DNA of 64,000 bases, taken from Lachnospiraceae bacterium (GTDB lineage: Bacteria > Bacillota > Clostridia > Lachnospirales > Lachnospiraceae). The notes beneath the pieces were generated by a model. That model saw only the letters and a list, made by a program, of their open reading frames with translations, was not told the DNA's origin and did no database searches. The first letter of the stretch is position 1. Every line of letters begins with the position of its first letter. Below are positions 18,480 through 28,581 of the stretch, piece after piece. The DNA lies in NCBI GenBank assembly GCA_022799355.1, contig JAAWOG010000007.1, forward strand, positions 28,545 through 92,544. Reading direction: 5' to 3'. Both the position numbers and the translations under genes were made by a program.

Positions 18480-19394
18480 ATGAGCAAGAATTTTTCCGAT
18501 CTACTCTCCCGGGTTTCCGCCTGCAAAAAGAAAACACTTTCTGTTGCGGTTGCCCAGGACAAGGCTGTGTTAGAAGCCGTAAAAGCTGCAAAGGAACAGG
18601 GTATTGCCGATGCCATTTTGGTCGGTGATGAAGCGAAGATTAAGGAGATCGCCGCAGAACTCGGTATGGATATGAATGAGTATACCGTGATCCATGAGGC
18701 AGATACGGTAACCGCCTCCCTGAAAGCCGTACAGCTCGTACACGATGGCAAAGCTGATATGTATATGAAGGGACTGCTCGATACAAAGACTTTCTTAAAG
18801 AGCGTACTGGATAAGGAAGTCGGGCTGCGCACCGGAAAGCCCCTCTCCCATGTCTGTGTATTTGAAGTACCCGGCATCGACCGCCTTCTGTTTTTGACCG
18901 ATGTGGCGTTTATGCCCTACCCCACTTTGGAGGACAAGGTAAATATCATCAACTATACGGTGGAGATCGCTAACGCCTGCGGCGTGGATATGCCGAAGGT
19001 AGCGCCCCTTGCCGCTGTGGAAGTGGTTAATCCGAAGATGCCCGTCACCGTGGATGCGGCGGAGCTGACAAAGATGAATGAGGAAGGCAAGATCACGGGC
19101 TGTATCGTGGACGGTCCTCTGTCTCTGGATATCGCTTTATATAAAGAAGCTGCAGAAGAAAAAGGCGCTCTTGACAGGAAAGTTGCGGGCGATGCGGATA
19201 TCCTGCTGTTCCCCGATATCCACTCCGGAAATCTTGTCTACAAGGCAATCGTACATATGGTCGATGTCAAGAACGGTAATATTTTAACCGGAACAAAAGC
19301 ACCTGTTATCTTAACTTCCCGTTCCGACACCTGTGACGTGAAGGTAAATTCCATCGCTCTTGCGGCACTGGCTGCGGAGACTTTAAATAAATAA
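18480..19394 (+). CDS. ptb: Phosphate butyryltransferase
   Basis: It converts butyryl-CoA + phosphate to butyryl phosphate + CoA, the first step of the kinase route to butyrate. The 304-aa protein belongs to the phosphate acetyl/butyryltransferase family (VAVAQDKAVLEAVKAAKEQG, KADMYMKGLLDTKTFLKSVL, LFPDIHSGNLVYKAIVHMV). I use the ATG at 18480 because AAAGGAG lies 8 nt upstream; an upstream in-frame ATG at 18450 includes that site. It is followed 67 bp later by buk. Length and gene pairing favour butyrate over acetate as the substrate. Confidence 0.94.
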   Translation: MSKNFSDLLSRVSACKKKTLSVAVAQDKAVLEAVKAAKEQGIADAILVGDEAKIKEIAAELGMDMNEYTVIHEADTVTASLKAVQLVHDGKADMYMKGLLDTKTFLKSVLDKEVGLRTGKPLSHVCVFEVPGIDRLLFLTDVAFMPYPTLEDKVNIINYTVEIANACGVDMPKVAPLAAVEVVNPKMPVTVDAAELTKMNEEGKITGCIVDGPLSLDIALYKEAAEEKGALDRKVAGDADILLFPDIHSGNLVYKAIVHMVDVKNGNILTGTKAPVILTSRSDTCDVKVNSIALAALAAETLNK

Positions 19395-19461
19395 ACTGCG
19401 TTTACCTGCACTTTTATGATGTAAACCTTCCAATCTGAACGTAACAAAAAGGAGAACAATT

Positions 19462-20532
19462 ATGTCTGTTAAAAGTTTAGTAATAAACCCCGGTTCCACC
19501 TCCACCAAGATCGGTATCTTTGAGGATGAAACCTTATTATTTGACGAAACTCTGCGCCACTCCACTGAGGAGATCGCGCGTTATGATTCTATTATTGACC
19601 AGAAGGATTTCCGCAGGGACATCATTCTTGACTTTTTGAAATCCAAAGATTTTGATGTAACTTCTCTGGACGTTGTCGTGGGCAGGGGCGGAATGTTAAA
19701 ACCCATCCCCGGCGGCACCTATGCGGTGAATGATGCACTGGTTCACGACTTGGAGCTCGGCGTATCCGGCCAGCATGCTTCCAACCTCGGCGGCATTTTG
19801 GCAAAGGAAATTGCGGATTCCATCGGAAAACCCAGCTTTATCGTTGATCCCGTTGTTGTTGATGAACTCTGTGACGAGGCAAGGATCTCCGGCGTTCCCG
19901 AACTTCCCAGGATCAGCATCTTCCATGCTCTGAACCAGAAAGCAGTGGCTAAACGCTATGCGGCGGAAGCCGGCAAAAATTATAATGACCTGAACCTGAT
20001 CGTTGTGCATATGGGCGGCGGTGTTTCCGTGGGTGCTCATGTACAGGGTAAGGTTGTGGATGTGTTCAACGCATTAGACGGCGACGGCGCATTCTCTCCC
20101 GAGCGTGCAGGCGGCGTGCCCTCCGGCGCTTTAATCAAAATGTGTTTCTCCGGAAAATATTCCGAAAAAGAAGTGTATAAAAAGATCGTAGGTGCCGGCG
20201 GCTTTAACGCACTGCTTGGTACGAACGATATGCGCGAAGTGGAAAAGATGGTGCATGACGGCAATCAGGACGCTGACCTGTTCAGAAGAGCTTTCGTTTT
20301 CCAGGTTGCAAAGGATATCGGCTCTATGGCCTGTGTGCTCTCCGGTAAGATCGACCAGATCATTATCACCGGCGGTATCGCTTATGATAAGGACGTGGTT
20401 GCAGGGCTGAAGGAACGCTGCGGCTTCCTTGCTCCGGTTACCGTTTATCCGGGTGAAGATGAACTGCTGGCTCTTGTGCAGGGCGGACTCAGGGTTGTAA
20501 ATGGAGTGGAGAAGGCTTTGGAGTATAAATAA
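19462..20532 (+). CDS. buk: Butyrate kinase
   Basis: It converts butyryl phosphate + ADP to butyrate + ATP, conserving energy at the end of butyrate fermentation. The 356-aa ASKHA-fold protein shows the phosphate-1 motif ([15 protein letters not shown]), a [15 protein letters not shown] stretch (GQHASNLGG), the [13 protein letters not shown] phosphate-2 motif and the IITGGIAYD adenosine motif. It is downstream of ptb and upstream of a strong terminator, so this is a two-gene operon. It works on the butyryl-CoA made by the operon at 28.7-35.2 kb. Confidence 0.96.
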   Translation: MSVKSLVINPGSTSTKIGIFEDETLLFDETLRHSTEEIARYDSIIDQKDFRRDIILDFLKSKDFDVTSLDVVVGRGGMLKPIPGGTYAVNDALVHDLELGVSGQHASNLGGILAKEIADSIGKPSFIVDPVVVDELCDEARISGVPELPRISIFHALNQKAVAKRYAAEAGKNYNDLNLIVVHMGGGVSVGAHVQGKVVDVFNALDGDGAFSPERAGGVPSGALIKMCFSGKYSEKEVYKKIVGAGGFNALLGTNDMREVEKMVHDGNQDADLFRRAFVFQVAKDIGSMACVLSGKIDQIIITGGIAYDKDVVAGLKERCGFLAPVTVYPGEDELLALVQGGLRVVNGVEKALEYK

Positions 20533-20562
20533 TATACTTAATTTGTTTGAATGTATTATTTA

Positions 20563-20596
20563 CGCCCCGGTCCGTTGTTGTGGACCGGGGCGTTTT
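20563..20596 (+). terminator. ptb-buk terminator
   Basis: Eleven-bp GC-rich perfect arms (CGCCCCGGTCC / GGACCGGGGCG), an 8-nt loop and a following TTTTCTTT on the plus strand form a clear intrinsic terminator 30 bp after the buk stop. Confidence 0.93.
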
Positions 20597-20626
20597 CTTT
20601 CGTATTTTCGCTATCCCCTGCTGTCC

Positions 20627-21829
20627 CTAACTCCAGTATCTCAGATACCATGTGATCGGAAACAGTTGCGAGATATGCCCCATGAGGGGTATGCTCTCCT
20701 CCAGATCAAAAAAAATCGGACAGCACAGCAGCACCGCAAGCAGAAAACACGGCATAACGCCTTCCAGTGCCCTCTCCGGAAGGCTCTTAGCAAAAGCCGC
20801 CGCCAGCAGCCATAAAATAAGCCCGTACAGGAGCGCACTGCCTGACTCCGGCAGAAGAACTGATTTTATAAATCCATCTGATATACCATGCCTTGTCCAT
20901 ATGTTTGCCGCCGCCAGAAATACCGTTGCCAACAGAATCGGTGTTCCGGTCACAGCAAAAACCAGACCGCAGGGATGGGAAATTCCCTTTCCTGCACCGC
21001 ATCTTAAGTCCCGGGCGGCATCCAGCGCTCCCAAAGAAGCTGACATAAGCGTCAGAAATGCAAGAATGCCGCGCAGAGAAAGAACTGAACCCTGCCCCTC
21101 ATCCGACATCAGCTCCTTCTCTCTTATGGCTGCCCCCTCTCTGTCCGCCCCCGGATCTTCTCCTTTCTCCGACTCTTCATACTTAACCGCAAAGACTTTA
21201 CCTTCACTCTGATATTCCGAAAACTTCTGAAGGACCTCCTCAGGTTTTACTTCATACCCCTGCTGACCAAGCAGTCCGGCATACCATACGGCCGAATACA
21301 CCTGGTATACCTGCCGAAAAACATCCTCCTGCACGATGCCTCCCACGTTCATACCTTCCGGCAGATACAGAGAAATACAGTGTCGGAAATCCTGCTCTGA
21401 GAGTCTCTCTGCAAAATCTTTGTCAAAAATAATACCGCAGGATATCTCCCCTCTTCTGATATCCTGTTTCAGTATATCTTTATTCATATATTTTCTATAT
21501 TCAAATACCCCCTGCCTCTCCGCCTCTTCCGAAGAAGTACCAGATAACCTTTCCTCTAATAGACGAAGGATCTGCCGGCTGTCCGGTAATGGTTCCGCTT
21601 CCGCATTCCACTCATTTCCCGCTTGCCCCGAATCTGACCTGCCGCCTCTCTCCGTCTGCTCCGAACTTTCCATCACATATCCCACGGCAATCCGCTCCTT
21701 TTCCACCCCCCTGTTAAATGCCGGAACGGCAAACAGAGCCGCCGGAAACAGCAGCAGCAATCCCCAATATATCGGCCGTCTGCCCATCCTTTTTATCATC
21801 ATCCAAAAGCAGATTCCCGCTCTCCTCAT
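20627..21829 (-). CDS. ABC-2-type membrane protein
   Basis: A 400-aa protein with one N-terminal membrane segment (YWGLLLLFPAALFAVPAF), a large extracytoplasmic domain (about residues 40-240) and several C-terminal membrane segments. This layout is typical of ABC-2 export permeases (YhgE/NatB-like). Its ATG overlaps the stop of the similarly built upstream gene (ATGA). The pair probably forms the channel of a heterodimeric exporter with the ATPase at 24962-25606. The substrate is unknown. Confidence 0.7.
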   Translation of the reverse strand: MRRAGICFWMMIKRMGRRPIYWGLLLLFPAALFAVPAFNRGVEKERIAVGYVMESSEQTERGGRSDSGQAGNEWNAEAEPLPDSRQILRLLEERLSGTSSEEAERQGVFEYRKYMNKDILKQDIRRGEISCGIIFDKDFAERLSEQDFRHCISLYLPEGMNVGGIVQEDVFRQVYQVYSAVWYAGLLGQQGYEVKPEEVLQKFSEYQSEGKVFAVKYEESEKGEDPGADREGAAIREKELMSDEGQGSVLSLRGILAFLTLMSASLGALDAARDLRCGAGKGISHPCGLVFAVTGTPILLATVFLAAANIWTRHGISDGFIKSVLLPESGSALLYGLILWLLAAAFAKSLPERALEGVMPCFLLAVLLCCPIFFDLEESIPLMGHISQLFPITWYLRYWS

Positions 21830-23052
21830 TTCCTCTTTTTACTCCACTGCTTCCCACAAAAAATAAGCTGTCCGCCGACGCCAAAAAGCAGGCACCACAA
21901 AAGACAGTACAACTCCATTTTTCCTCCTGCTCCCTGCTTTCCTTTTAACATTCGCCGCAATATCTCCATACAGATTCCAACCGGCAGGACGCTGCAGATC
22001 TCTGTCACCGCCTTCGACAGAAATACTGCCGGTAAAATCCCTCCTGCGCCAAAAAACCCTGCCATTCCCCAAATACCATTCAGCACAACACCACTTGACG
22101 TAGTCGGAGCGAGCTGAAAGAAAAAGCCGCACTGTAAAGCCAGCATAGCCGCACACAGCAACATCCCGAACACCATATCCGGCTTTGTTTCAATCGGCAG
22201 CGCCCATCCTGTTACGGCACTCTCAACCAAAAAAATGAACAGCACAACCGGAACTGCATACAACAGAATATAGAGCCCCTGCTTCACCCCCTGCTGGAAC
22301 ACAAGAGATATCCCCTTTCTCTCCAGCGAAAGCGCACAGTTCCCTTCCTGGTTTCTGAAAAAACTTCCGCTCCCCAGTCCCCAGAACAGAAAAAATAACG
22401 CCGCCCCTGCCGCCAGATAATATTCTTTTACCTCCATGTTTCCGAAAGTGTTCACTTCTTCCTGCTCAAACCAATCCTCGCGTCCCAGAACCAGCCCAAA
22501 ATGAAACAAATCCAGAGTCATCCCCAGTTCCTCCGGATTCTCTACCTGCATTTCATACAAAAGCAGCGTTTCCGCCTGCGGCACATCGATCATCACGGCG
22601 CCGCTCTCTGTCAGAATTTTCAAAAACAGTTTCTGCAGATAGCGCTCCGCGTTGTCCGTGCCATCCCCCATGATCACCCGAATCGGAATATTGCTTCCGT
22701 CCATGATCGATTCCGCAGTCCTCTCAGGAATAATAATGCAGGCAGTGATCTCTTGATCCCGCACGGCTTCCTCTGCCTCCCTGCTCTTCATCTCCTGAAA
22801 TTCCATCAGATTCTCCGTACTTTCCATCTGCTGCACATAGTCCCTTACGTAAGCCGACATCCTGTCATCGCCTTCCACACACAGCCCGATTCTGAACGGT
22901 TTTACTTCCAACGCTTCCGGTACAAACCTCTGCACCAGAAATATCACAAACAAAACCAACAGCACCGTTCCTGATGTTGCCGCCAGAAAACCCGGCAAAG
23001 TATAAATAAGCCTCTTTGCTTCTGCTCTTATATAATAACGCACGTTATCCAT
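21826..23052 (-). CDS. ABC-2-type membrane protein
   Basis: A 408-aa protein with the same layout as its downstream neighbour: one N-terminal membrane segment (GTVLLVLFVIFLVQRFV), an extracytoplasmic domain (about 45-200) with the EITACIIIPERTAESIM stretch often seen in such permeases, then several membrane segments. The 4-bp overlap with the next gene implies co-translation. Substrate unknown. Confidence 0.7.
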   Translation of the reverse strand: MDNVRYYIRAEAKRLIYTLPGFLAATSGTVLLVLFVIFLVQRFVPEALEVKPFRIGLCVEGDDRMSAYVRDYVQQMESTENLMEFQEMKSREAEEAVRDQEITACIIIPERTAESIMDGSNIPIRVIMGDGTDNAERYLQKLFLKILTESGAVMIDVPQAETLLLYEMQVENPEELGMTLDLFHFGLVLGREDWFEQEEVNTFGNMEVKEYYLAAGAALFFLFWGLGSGSFFRNQEGNCALSLERKGISLVFQQGVKQGLYILLYAVPVVLFIFLVESAVTGWALPIETKPDMVFGMLLCAAMLALQCGFFFQLAPTTSSGVVLNGIWGMAGFFGAGGILPAVFLSKAVTEICSVLPVGICMEILRRMLKGKQGAGGKMELYCLLWCLLFGVGGQLIFCGKQWSKKRK

Positions 23053-23150
23053 CTGAATATAGTTCCTGTATTCTCCTCGCCTGGCTGGCTATGGCAGCCA
23101 GGCCTTTATCCAAACCACTACCTTTTTATTCCCAGTCATCCTGCCCCTGA

Positions 23151-24677
23151 CTACATACCTTCCAGTATCTTCATATATCCCGCATAATTTTTGTATAAAT
23201 TACCTACGCACTCAGCCAGAAACCCTATCGTCTCCAATTCATTCATATCTCCGATCCGATATTCTTTTCCCGACTCTCTCTCGATCGGCTCCGAAAGCGG
23301 CATAAACGCTGCATTCCCGCTTATCCTGCACACCACCTTATCCTGCGACCTCAGCGCAAGGCTTTCCAGATCCACAAAAATGCTACGCCCTTCATCCGTC
23401 CACTTTCCCTGAAGAACACCCTCCGCCGAAAGTTCCCATGTCTTCCCGCCATCATCAACAAAACAGACTCCTTCCAGATAACGGCTGCCCTTTTCCTCCC
23501 TATTCTTCTCCAGCGCAAAACTGCCTCTCACTTCTACCATGTCCGAATACTCAGAAGATATCCCTTTTTCGCCTTCATCTATCCCTTCCGACTGATTCGT
23601 TGGTATTTTATTCCCGCTCGCTCCTGTTTTATCCGCCAACGCGGAACATATCTCACTTCTGTCCCCAACAAAAGAAAACTCTCCCTCCACCTTGTCCACA
23701 GTGACATTTTCCCCCGTCAGACTTAACGCAAAACTGCCTTTCCCTGAGCCCCCGGTTATAAAAGCTTCCCCGGGCAGAGTACGGATTCTCACAATCCTGT
23801 CCTCCTGATCCAGATATACTCCCAGTCTTATTTCATCCGCAATATCCCCCATAATCTCTCCCAGTTCCTCCCCAGGCAGTACAACCAGATAGCAGGTTGT
23901 TTCTCTTTGCTCTCCTTCCCCATTCGTCAGTTCATACTCCGCCAGTTCTTTTGTCTGTTCCTCGCTGAGCATCCCTGACGCCTGCGCCTTTTGAAGCTTT
24001 ACCACTTCCATATTTTCATACAGCGCCTTGAGCACTTCCGCGTTTTCCCTGAGATAGCCGGATATGGAAACAGGCTTCACGGAAAAGGTTGTGAAAGGCT
24101 TTACATCAAACTGTTGTCCAATTTCCAGATCCACCTTCGTAAGCGCCTGAACCTGCGCCCTTACCTCGGAATCATCCCATTGTCCGCTCACATTCTCATT
24201 CCCGAAAACCACACTGCCATTCCAGACGGAAGGTACCTGTACATACAGTGTATCCGCTGTCCCAAATACGGATGCCCTACCCAGTTCCGTATTTGCCACA
24301 CTGGTTTTGAAATCGGTCTCAAAAAGCATTTTCTGCATATCCCGCTTTGCTGTCCCGTCAATACCGACCGTTATATTCTGCAGCTCCGGAATCCCGCCGA
24401 TATTCAGAGAATATTCCGCCCGTATATTTTCACTTCCGATCCAATTGACAGCATCCGCCCAGAAATGCTCCCCCAGTTCCTCCTCCTGCGCTATCACTTC
24501 CTGCGCCAGATTCATAAGGCCTTTTTCGAGTGGATTCCTTTTAAAGGTCACTGCTGCCGCAGCAGCCGCCGAGACTGCCAGGCACATTATAATAACGCAT
24601 GTTATGATAGCCTTTTTCCTTATTCCGCTACCTTTCAAATACTTTTCCTTCCTCTTTTTGACAGCTTCTATAACCAT
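23151..24677 (-). CDS. Membrane-anchored extracytoplasmic protein of unknown function
   Basis: About 508 aa from the ATG at 24677; an in-frame TTG at 24725 is the alternative. It has a basic N-terminus, one membrane segment (AIITCVIIMCLAVSAAAAAAV, about residues 22-43) and a long soluble beta-rich region without cysteine motifs. I do not recognise the family. It lies between the ABC ATPase and the two ABC-2 proteins on the same strand, 98 bp from the permease gene, so it may be an accessory of that exporter. Confidence 0.65.
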   Translation of the reverse strand: MVIEAVKKRKEKYLKGSGIRKKAIITCVIIMCLAVSAAAAAAVTFKRNPLEKGLMNLAQEVIAQEEELGEHFWADAVNWIGSENIRAEYSLNIGGIPELQNITVGIDGTAKRDMQKMLFETDFKTSVANTELGRASVFGTADTLYVQVPSVWNGSVVFGNENVSGQWDDSEVRAQVQALTKVDLEIGQQFDVKPFTTFSVKPVSISGYLRENAEVLKALYENMEVVKLQKAQASGMLSEEQTKELAEYELTNGEGEQRETTCYLVVLPGEELGEIMGDIADEIRLGVYLDQEDRIVRIRTLPGEAFITGGSGKGSFALSLTGENVTVDKVEGEFSFVGDRSEICSALADKTGASGNKIPTNQSEGIDEGEKGISSEYSDMVEVRGSFALEKNREEKGSRYLEGVCFVDDGGKTWELSAEGVLQGKWTDEGRSIFVDLESLALRSQDKVVCRISGNAAFMPLSEPIERESGKEYRIGDMNELETIGFLAECVGNLYKNYAGYMKILEGM

Positions 24678-24869
24678 TCTACTCACAGCAGCGATACATA
24701 TGCCCGGAAAATACAAGCCTCTCAATAGACATCCTATTTTTCCAACGCCCGCTTTCTGCCTTCTCGGCTGTCCGAAAATCCATAACGATTAAGCCACGCT
24801 AACTCCCATTCGCCTGCTCCAGCGGGCACTCAAATTCGTGCGGAAAATGCCGTATTTCAGGCATCTCCT

Positions 24870-24935
24870 GTGTGAGACTTAGTACTTCTTAACGAAGCAG
24901 CCTCTGCTGCTGAGTTCTAGAAGTACTTCTCACAC
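24870..24935. repeat. 66-bp imperfect palindrome after the ABC ATPase gene
   Basis: GTGTGAGA (24870-24877) pairs with TCTCACAC (24928-24935). Inside, AGTACTTCT pairs with AGAAGTACT across a 3-nt bulge, and AGCAG with CTGCT at the tip. Further small stems (ATGCC/GGCAT, GCCTGCT/AGCGGGC) lie just outside to about 24795. There is no T-tract on either side. It looks like a dispersed intergenic hairpin element or a transcript-end stabiliser. Confidence 0.65.
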
Positions 24936-24961
24936 TATTCTCCCATTTTGCAGAGACTGGC

Positions 24962-25606
24962 TCAACTGCTACGAAAATCCTGCAGTATTCCGTCCTTCAG
25001 CAGAAATATCCTGTCCCCCATCTCCCACTCCGCTTTCTCATGGGATGACATAAGCACCGTCCCCTCCGCCTTCCGGTATTCATCCAGATAGCTATACAAA
25101 ATCTCCTTACATTCCAGGTCCAGCGCCGCCCCCGGCTCATCCATAATCAAAATCCGTGGATTTCCCGCCATGGCACAGCCGATACAGGCACGCCTCTGCA
25201 TTCCGCCGGAAAGTGTACCGACTCTTTTTTTCAATATATCCCTCAAACCCAGCTTTTCTATCACGCCGCCATCCATCTCTTTTTGCACAGCTTTTTTACC
25301 GCCATACCACAACAGCAGATTGTCCCACACCGTAAGTTCAGAAAAAAGCGGATTATCCTGCGGCACATATCCGATCTGCTTTTGAAGCTGTCTTACAGCC
25401 GCTTTTTCTCCGTCCAATAAAAGCTGCCCACTCCGCATCTTTTTGATTCCTGCCAATACCGAAAACAATGTGGACTTTCCACAGCCGTTCGCCCCTATGA
25501 TAAATGTACAGCTTCCTTTTATCAGATCCAGTGATAAATTTCCGAAAACTACTTTTCTCCCATAACCTGCCGTTATATCGATTGCCTGATAGATCACTGT
25601 CCCCAT
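24962..25606 (-). CDS. ABC transporter ATP-binding protein
   Basis: A 214-aa nucleotide-binding subunit with Walker A GANGCGKST (residues 39-47), Q-loop (GYVPQDNPLF), signature LSGGMQRRACIG, Walker B ILIMDEPGAALD and H-loop SSHEK. It is on the same strand upstream of the membrane-anchored unknown and two ABC-2 proteins, and is the only ATPase there, so it probably powers that exporter. A 236-bp gap with a hairpin separates it from the next gene. Confidence 0.92.
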   Translation of the reverse strand: MGTVIYQAIDITAGYGRKVVFGNLSLDLIKGSCTFIIGANGCGKSTLFSVLAGIKKMRSGQLLLDGEKAAVRQLQKQIGYVPQDNPLFSELTVWDNLLLWYGGKKAVQKEMDGGVIEKLGLRDILKKRVGTLSGGMQRRACIGCAMAGNPRILIMDEPGAALDLECKEILYSYLDEYRKAEGTVLMSSHEKAEWEMGDRIFLLKDGILQDFRSS

Positions 25607-25691
25607 GTTTTTCTCCTGGAATTTTAGTTCTCATGTCTGGTAGAAGGCATAACACCTTCCTTTATCTTTTCTTCAGGTATTTCCCCTATCG

Positions 25692-27068
25692 CTAATACCC
25701 AACTTCCATCTCCATCCGATTTTCCATATCACCCTTTTCCCGCCATGCGATCCTGCACACACCATGCTCCTCCATGGGTATATTAAAACACTTATTTTCC
25801 GAAAAATCCTGTATCATAACGGTCTCAGAACCATCTGGCGTGAGATAAATCTGATACTCCAGTTCCTCTGTCCGATTAGAAGCAATCGTCATACGATACA
25901 TATCAGCAGTTAAATCCCCTCTCTCTATCTCCTCCGCAGTTCCCAAATGATAATATATGCCCGTTACCTGAGCCTTTTCAGACAAAAGTTTTTCCTTCAA
26001 TGATTGGTGAAACAGTATTTCATTTTGCGCCGGTGTTTTTGTAGTCATTTCATAAAGGAAATTCGTAAACGCCTCCGCACCATCCGCATTCAGATGTCCC
26101 GTATCTACAAAATATTTCATATTCTGGATAGGAAAATATTCATCTTTTACCAGGTTGAAATCATAATACGGCACACCATATTCTTCCGCAATTGCTTTTA
26201 TCCCGGCAGTATAATCATCATAATTCTCATATGCCATTATTTCCAGTTTATATACCGGAGCCTGAAACAGTGTAATCTCTATTCCCTCTTTCCGGCAGTA
26301 TTCCAAAATCTTCCGAAGATACTCCTCCGCATCCTGTGTCATTCTCATATCATCCGGTACGCCCTCCGCATGCAGGAAGGCGTTCCCCATCTCCTGGGTA
26401 TGATAATAATACCCCTTTTTTGTATATTCCGTTCTGGCATTTTCCGATTCCCATCCATATAAATAGTTCCGATATTCCGGGCGCTTTTTATTTTTCTGCA
26501 TGGAATAAATCCATTCCACATTAAATAAATGCTCCCTGTACCGCGTAAAGGGCAACGCACCGCTGATATAATACTCCGGTGTATTTAAATCAAAAAAATA
26601 GTCCAGCTTATCTATTGAAAATTTTCTGTAATCCAGATTTTTCCATCCATTACTGATTGCTCCAAACTCATCATAATCTCCCTGTCCTTCAATAGAAGGA
26701 ACAAAATATAATTCCAGATATACCCCCTTTAACCGGTTTCTGTGACTGGCTTCTTTGATAATATGATAAGACTCTTTTAATCCCTGCCCCCCTGTAGACA
26801 TATTATAATAAATTTCCCCCGTTCTCTGATCCAGAAGCTCAGGATTCACCGCGCTGTATACATGGGAGGAACCCACACAAATATAATCAATATTTTCCTC
26901 CTGTTCATAAAAATTATGCCACATAATCCGGGCTCTTTCATCATCTTCCAGATATAAAAAGTTCATCCCACGACTAAGTGTCAAAAATAATATGAATATA
27001 AAGCCAATCCCCGCCAGTCTTTTCAACAGCCCTCTAAAACTGGAAGTAAATAAACTGTGTCGTATCAT
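25692..27068 (-). CDS. SGNH-type acyltransferase/hydrolase partner of MBOAT
   Basis: A 458-aa protein with one N-terminal membrane segment (IGFIFILFLTLSRGMNFLYL, about 21-40) and an extracytoplasmic SGNH-like domain. The nucleophile motif is GSSH (Ser67/68), and the C-terminal DTGHLNADGAEAF holds the Asp...His pair. I use the ATG at 27068 because GGAG lies 7 nt upstream. It overlaps the MBOAT gene by 35 bp. By analogy with AlgI/AlgJ and PatA/PatB pairs, it would move acyl groups delivered across the membrane onto a surface glycan. The acceptor is unknown. Confidence 0.8.
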   Translation of the reverse strand: MIRHSLFTSSFRGLLKRLAGIGFIFILFLTLSRGMNFLYLEDDERARIMWHNFYEQEENIDYICVGSSHVYSAVNPELLDQRTGEIYYNMSTGGQGLKESYHIIKEASHRNRLKGVYLELYFVPSIEGQGDYDEFGAISNGWKNLDYRKFSIDKLDYFFDLNTPEYYISGALPFTRYREHLFNVEWIYSMQKNKKRPEYRNYLYGWESENARTEYTKKGYYYHTQEMGNAFLHAEGVPDDMRMTQDAEEYLRKILEYCRKEGIEITLFQAPVYKLEIMAYENYDDYTAGIKAIAEEYGVPYYDFNLVKDEYFPIQNMKYFVDTGHLNADGAEAFTNFLYEMTTKTPAQNEILFHQSLKEKLLSEKAQVTGIYYHLGTAEEIERGDLTADMYRMTIASNRTEELEYQIYLTPDGSETVMIQDFSENKCFNIPMEEHGVCRIAWREKGDMENRMEMEVGY

Positions 27069-28533
27069 ACAATTCTCCATAACAGCCAAACAGCAATATA
27101 ACAAAAATCAAAAACAATTCCGCCGCCACCCGAAACCACCATCTCTGTGCCAGAAACCTCTCTGCCACATCAACTCCCCTGTCCTTTTTGCCGTCCACCC
27201 AGAGCAACAGAACGATCGACAACAGTAGTACTCTGAAATACTCTGCCGGAACCCCCAGATTATAGAGAGATCCATTGATCAAAATCATCCAGTCCATCTG
27301 CCGGATGCCCTTTATCAACTGCAGCGCCTTGACGGAACTTCCCGCCCTGAAAAAGAGCCAGGCAAAATCAATCAATATAAAAGTAACAAAGCGTTTTAAT
27401 AATCTGTCAGAAAAGACCTCCTGTTTTTCGCCCGCAATATGGGCTTTCAAAACCTTGTCAGTGACACCTCTCACAAAATCTCCGATCACCTGATATACGC
27501 CATTCAAAAGTCCCCACAAGATATAGGAAACCGCCGCGCCATGCCATAGCCCGCTGGCAGAAAATACCAACAGCAGATTGGCCTCCTTCCTGAGTTCTCC
27601 CTTTCGGTTTCCGCCCAGCGGAATATACAGGTAATCCCGAAACCAGCTTGTCAGCGAAATATGCCATCTGCGCCAAAAATCCTTTACACTCACCGCATAA
27701 TAGGGCGCTCTGAAATTATCCGTCAGCTCAAATCCCAGAACAAGCGCCGCACCTCTCGCTATCGTGGAATACCCCGAAAAATCACAATATATCTGTATCG
27801 CAAAAAATATTGTTGCTGCGATGACATACATGCCTGACCAGAACACACTGTTTTCATAAACCGTATCAACAATAACCGCAGCCCTGTCTGCTATGACCAT
27901 TTTCAAAAAATAGCCCCATAGCATAAGCAATAACCCTCTCCTGAGATTTTCATAGGAAAAGGTTTTCGGCGTTCCGAGCTGCTTTAATAAATTTTTGGAC
28001 CGCTCTATAGGTCCTGCCACAAGCTGTGGAAAAAAGGAAACAAAAAGAGCATATTTCAGAAAATTTCTTTCCGCGTAGACATCTCCCCTGTAAATATCTA
28101 TCGTATAACCGATTGCCTGAAAAATATAAAATGAGATTCCCACCGGCAGCAGAATCTCCATAGTTGAAAAAGACGCCCCCGCCTGAAAATGTGCCATCAC
28201 TTTATTCCACGAATCGATCAGAAAATTCAGATACTTAAAGTATCCCAATACCCCCAGATTGAGAAAAAGACTTCCGATGATACACAGCTTTTTACCCCAT
28301 ATCTTTTTCTCCTCCGGCAATTCTCCCCTGTTTATCTTATCCGTCAGTATCCCGCACAGATATGTGACCGCCGTCGAAAAAAGCAGTAACAGCACATATT
28401 TTACTTCCCACTTCATGTAAAAATAGTAGGAAGCTGCCAGAAGCCACACATATCTGTATTTCTTCGGAATCAGAAAATATAATATTACAACAACGGGAAA
28501 GAATATCAAAAAATCAATTGAATTAAACAGCAT
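27034..28533 (-). CDS. MBOAT family O-acyltransferase
   Basis: A 499-aa polytopic membrane protein of the AlgI/DltB/PatA type. It starts MLFNSIDFLIFFPVVVILYFLIP and has the conserved blocks GPIERSKNLLKQL, CDFSGYSTIARG, FWRRWHISLTSWFRDYLYIPLGG and the catalytic-His region ASGLWHGAAVSYILWG. It is predicted to pass acyl groups from the cytoplasm to the SGNH partner that overlaps its 3' end. It opens the minus-strand block that runs to 20.6 kb. Confidence 0.93.
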   Translation of the reverse strand: MLFNSIDFLIFFPVVVILYFLIPKKYRYVWLLAASYYFYMKWEVKYVLLLLFSTAVTYLCGILTDKINRGELPEEKKIWGKKLCIIGSLFLNLGVLGYFKYLNFLIDSWNKVMAHFQAGASFSTMEILLPVGISFYIFQAIGYTIDIYRGDVYAERNFLKYALFVSFFPQLVAGPIERSKNLLKQLGTPKTFSYENLRRGLLLMLWGYFLKMVIADRAAVIVDTVYENSVFWSGMYVIAATIFFAIQIYCDFSGYSTIARGAALVLGFELTDNFRAPYYAVSVKDFWRRWHISLTSWFRDYLYIPLGGNRKGELRKEANLLLVFSASGLWHGAAVSYILWGLLNGVYQVIGDFVRGVTDKVLKAHIAGEKQEVFSDRLLKRFVTFILIDFAWLFFRAGSSVKALQLIKGIRQMDWMILINGSLYNLGVPAEYFRVLLLSIVLLLWVDGKKDRGVDVAERFLAQRWWFRVAAELFLIFVILLFGCYGELYDTTQFIYFQF

Positions 28534-28581
28534 AGCTTTCTCCCGCCCTCAGATCAGCGCACTCCTCCTGCGCGCACTTTT

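Noticed and set aside
20563..20596. Terminator for the minus-strand ABC permease gene as well
   Set aside because: The T-tract is present only on the plus-strand side.
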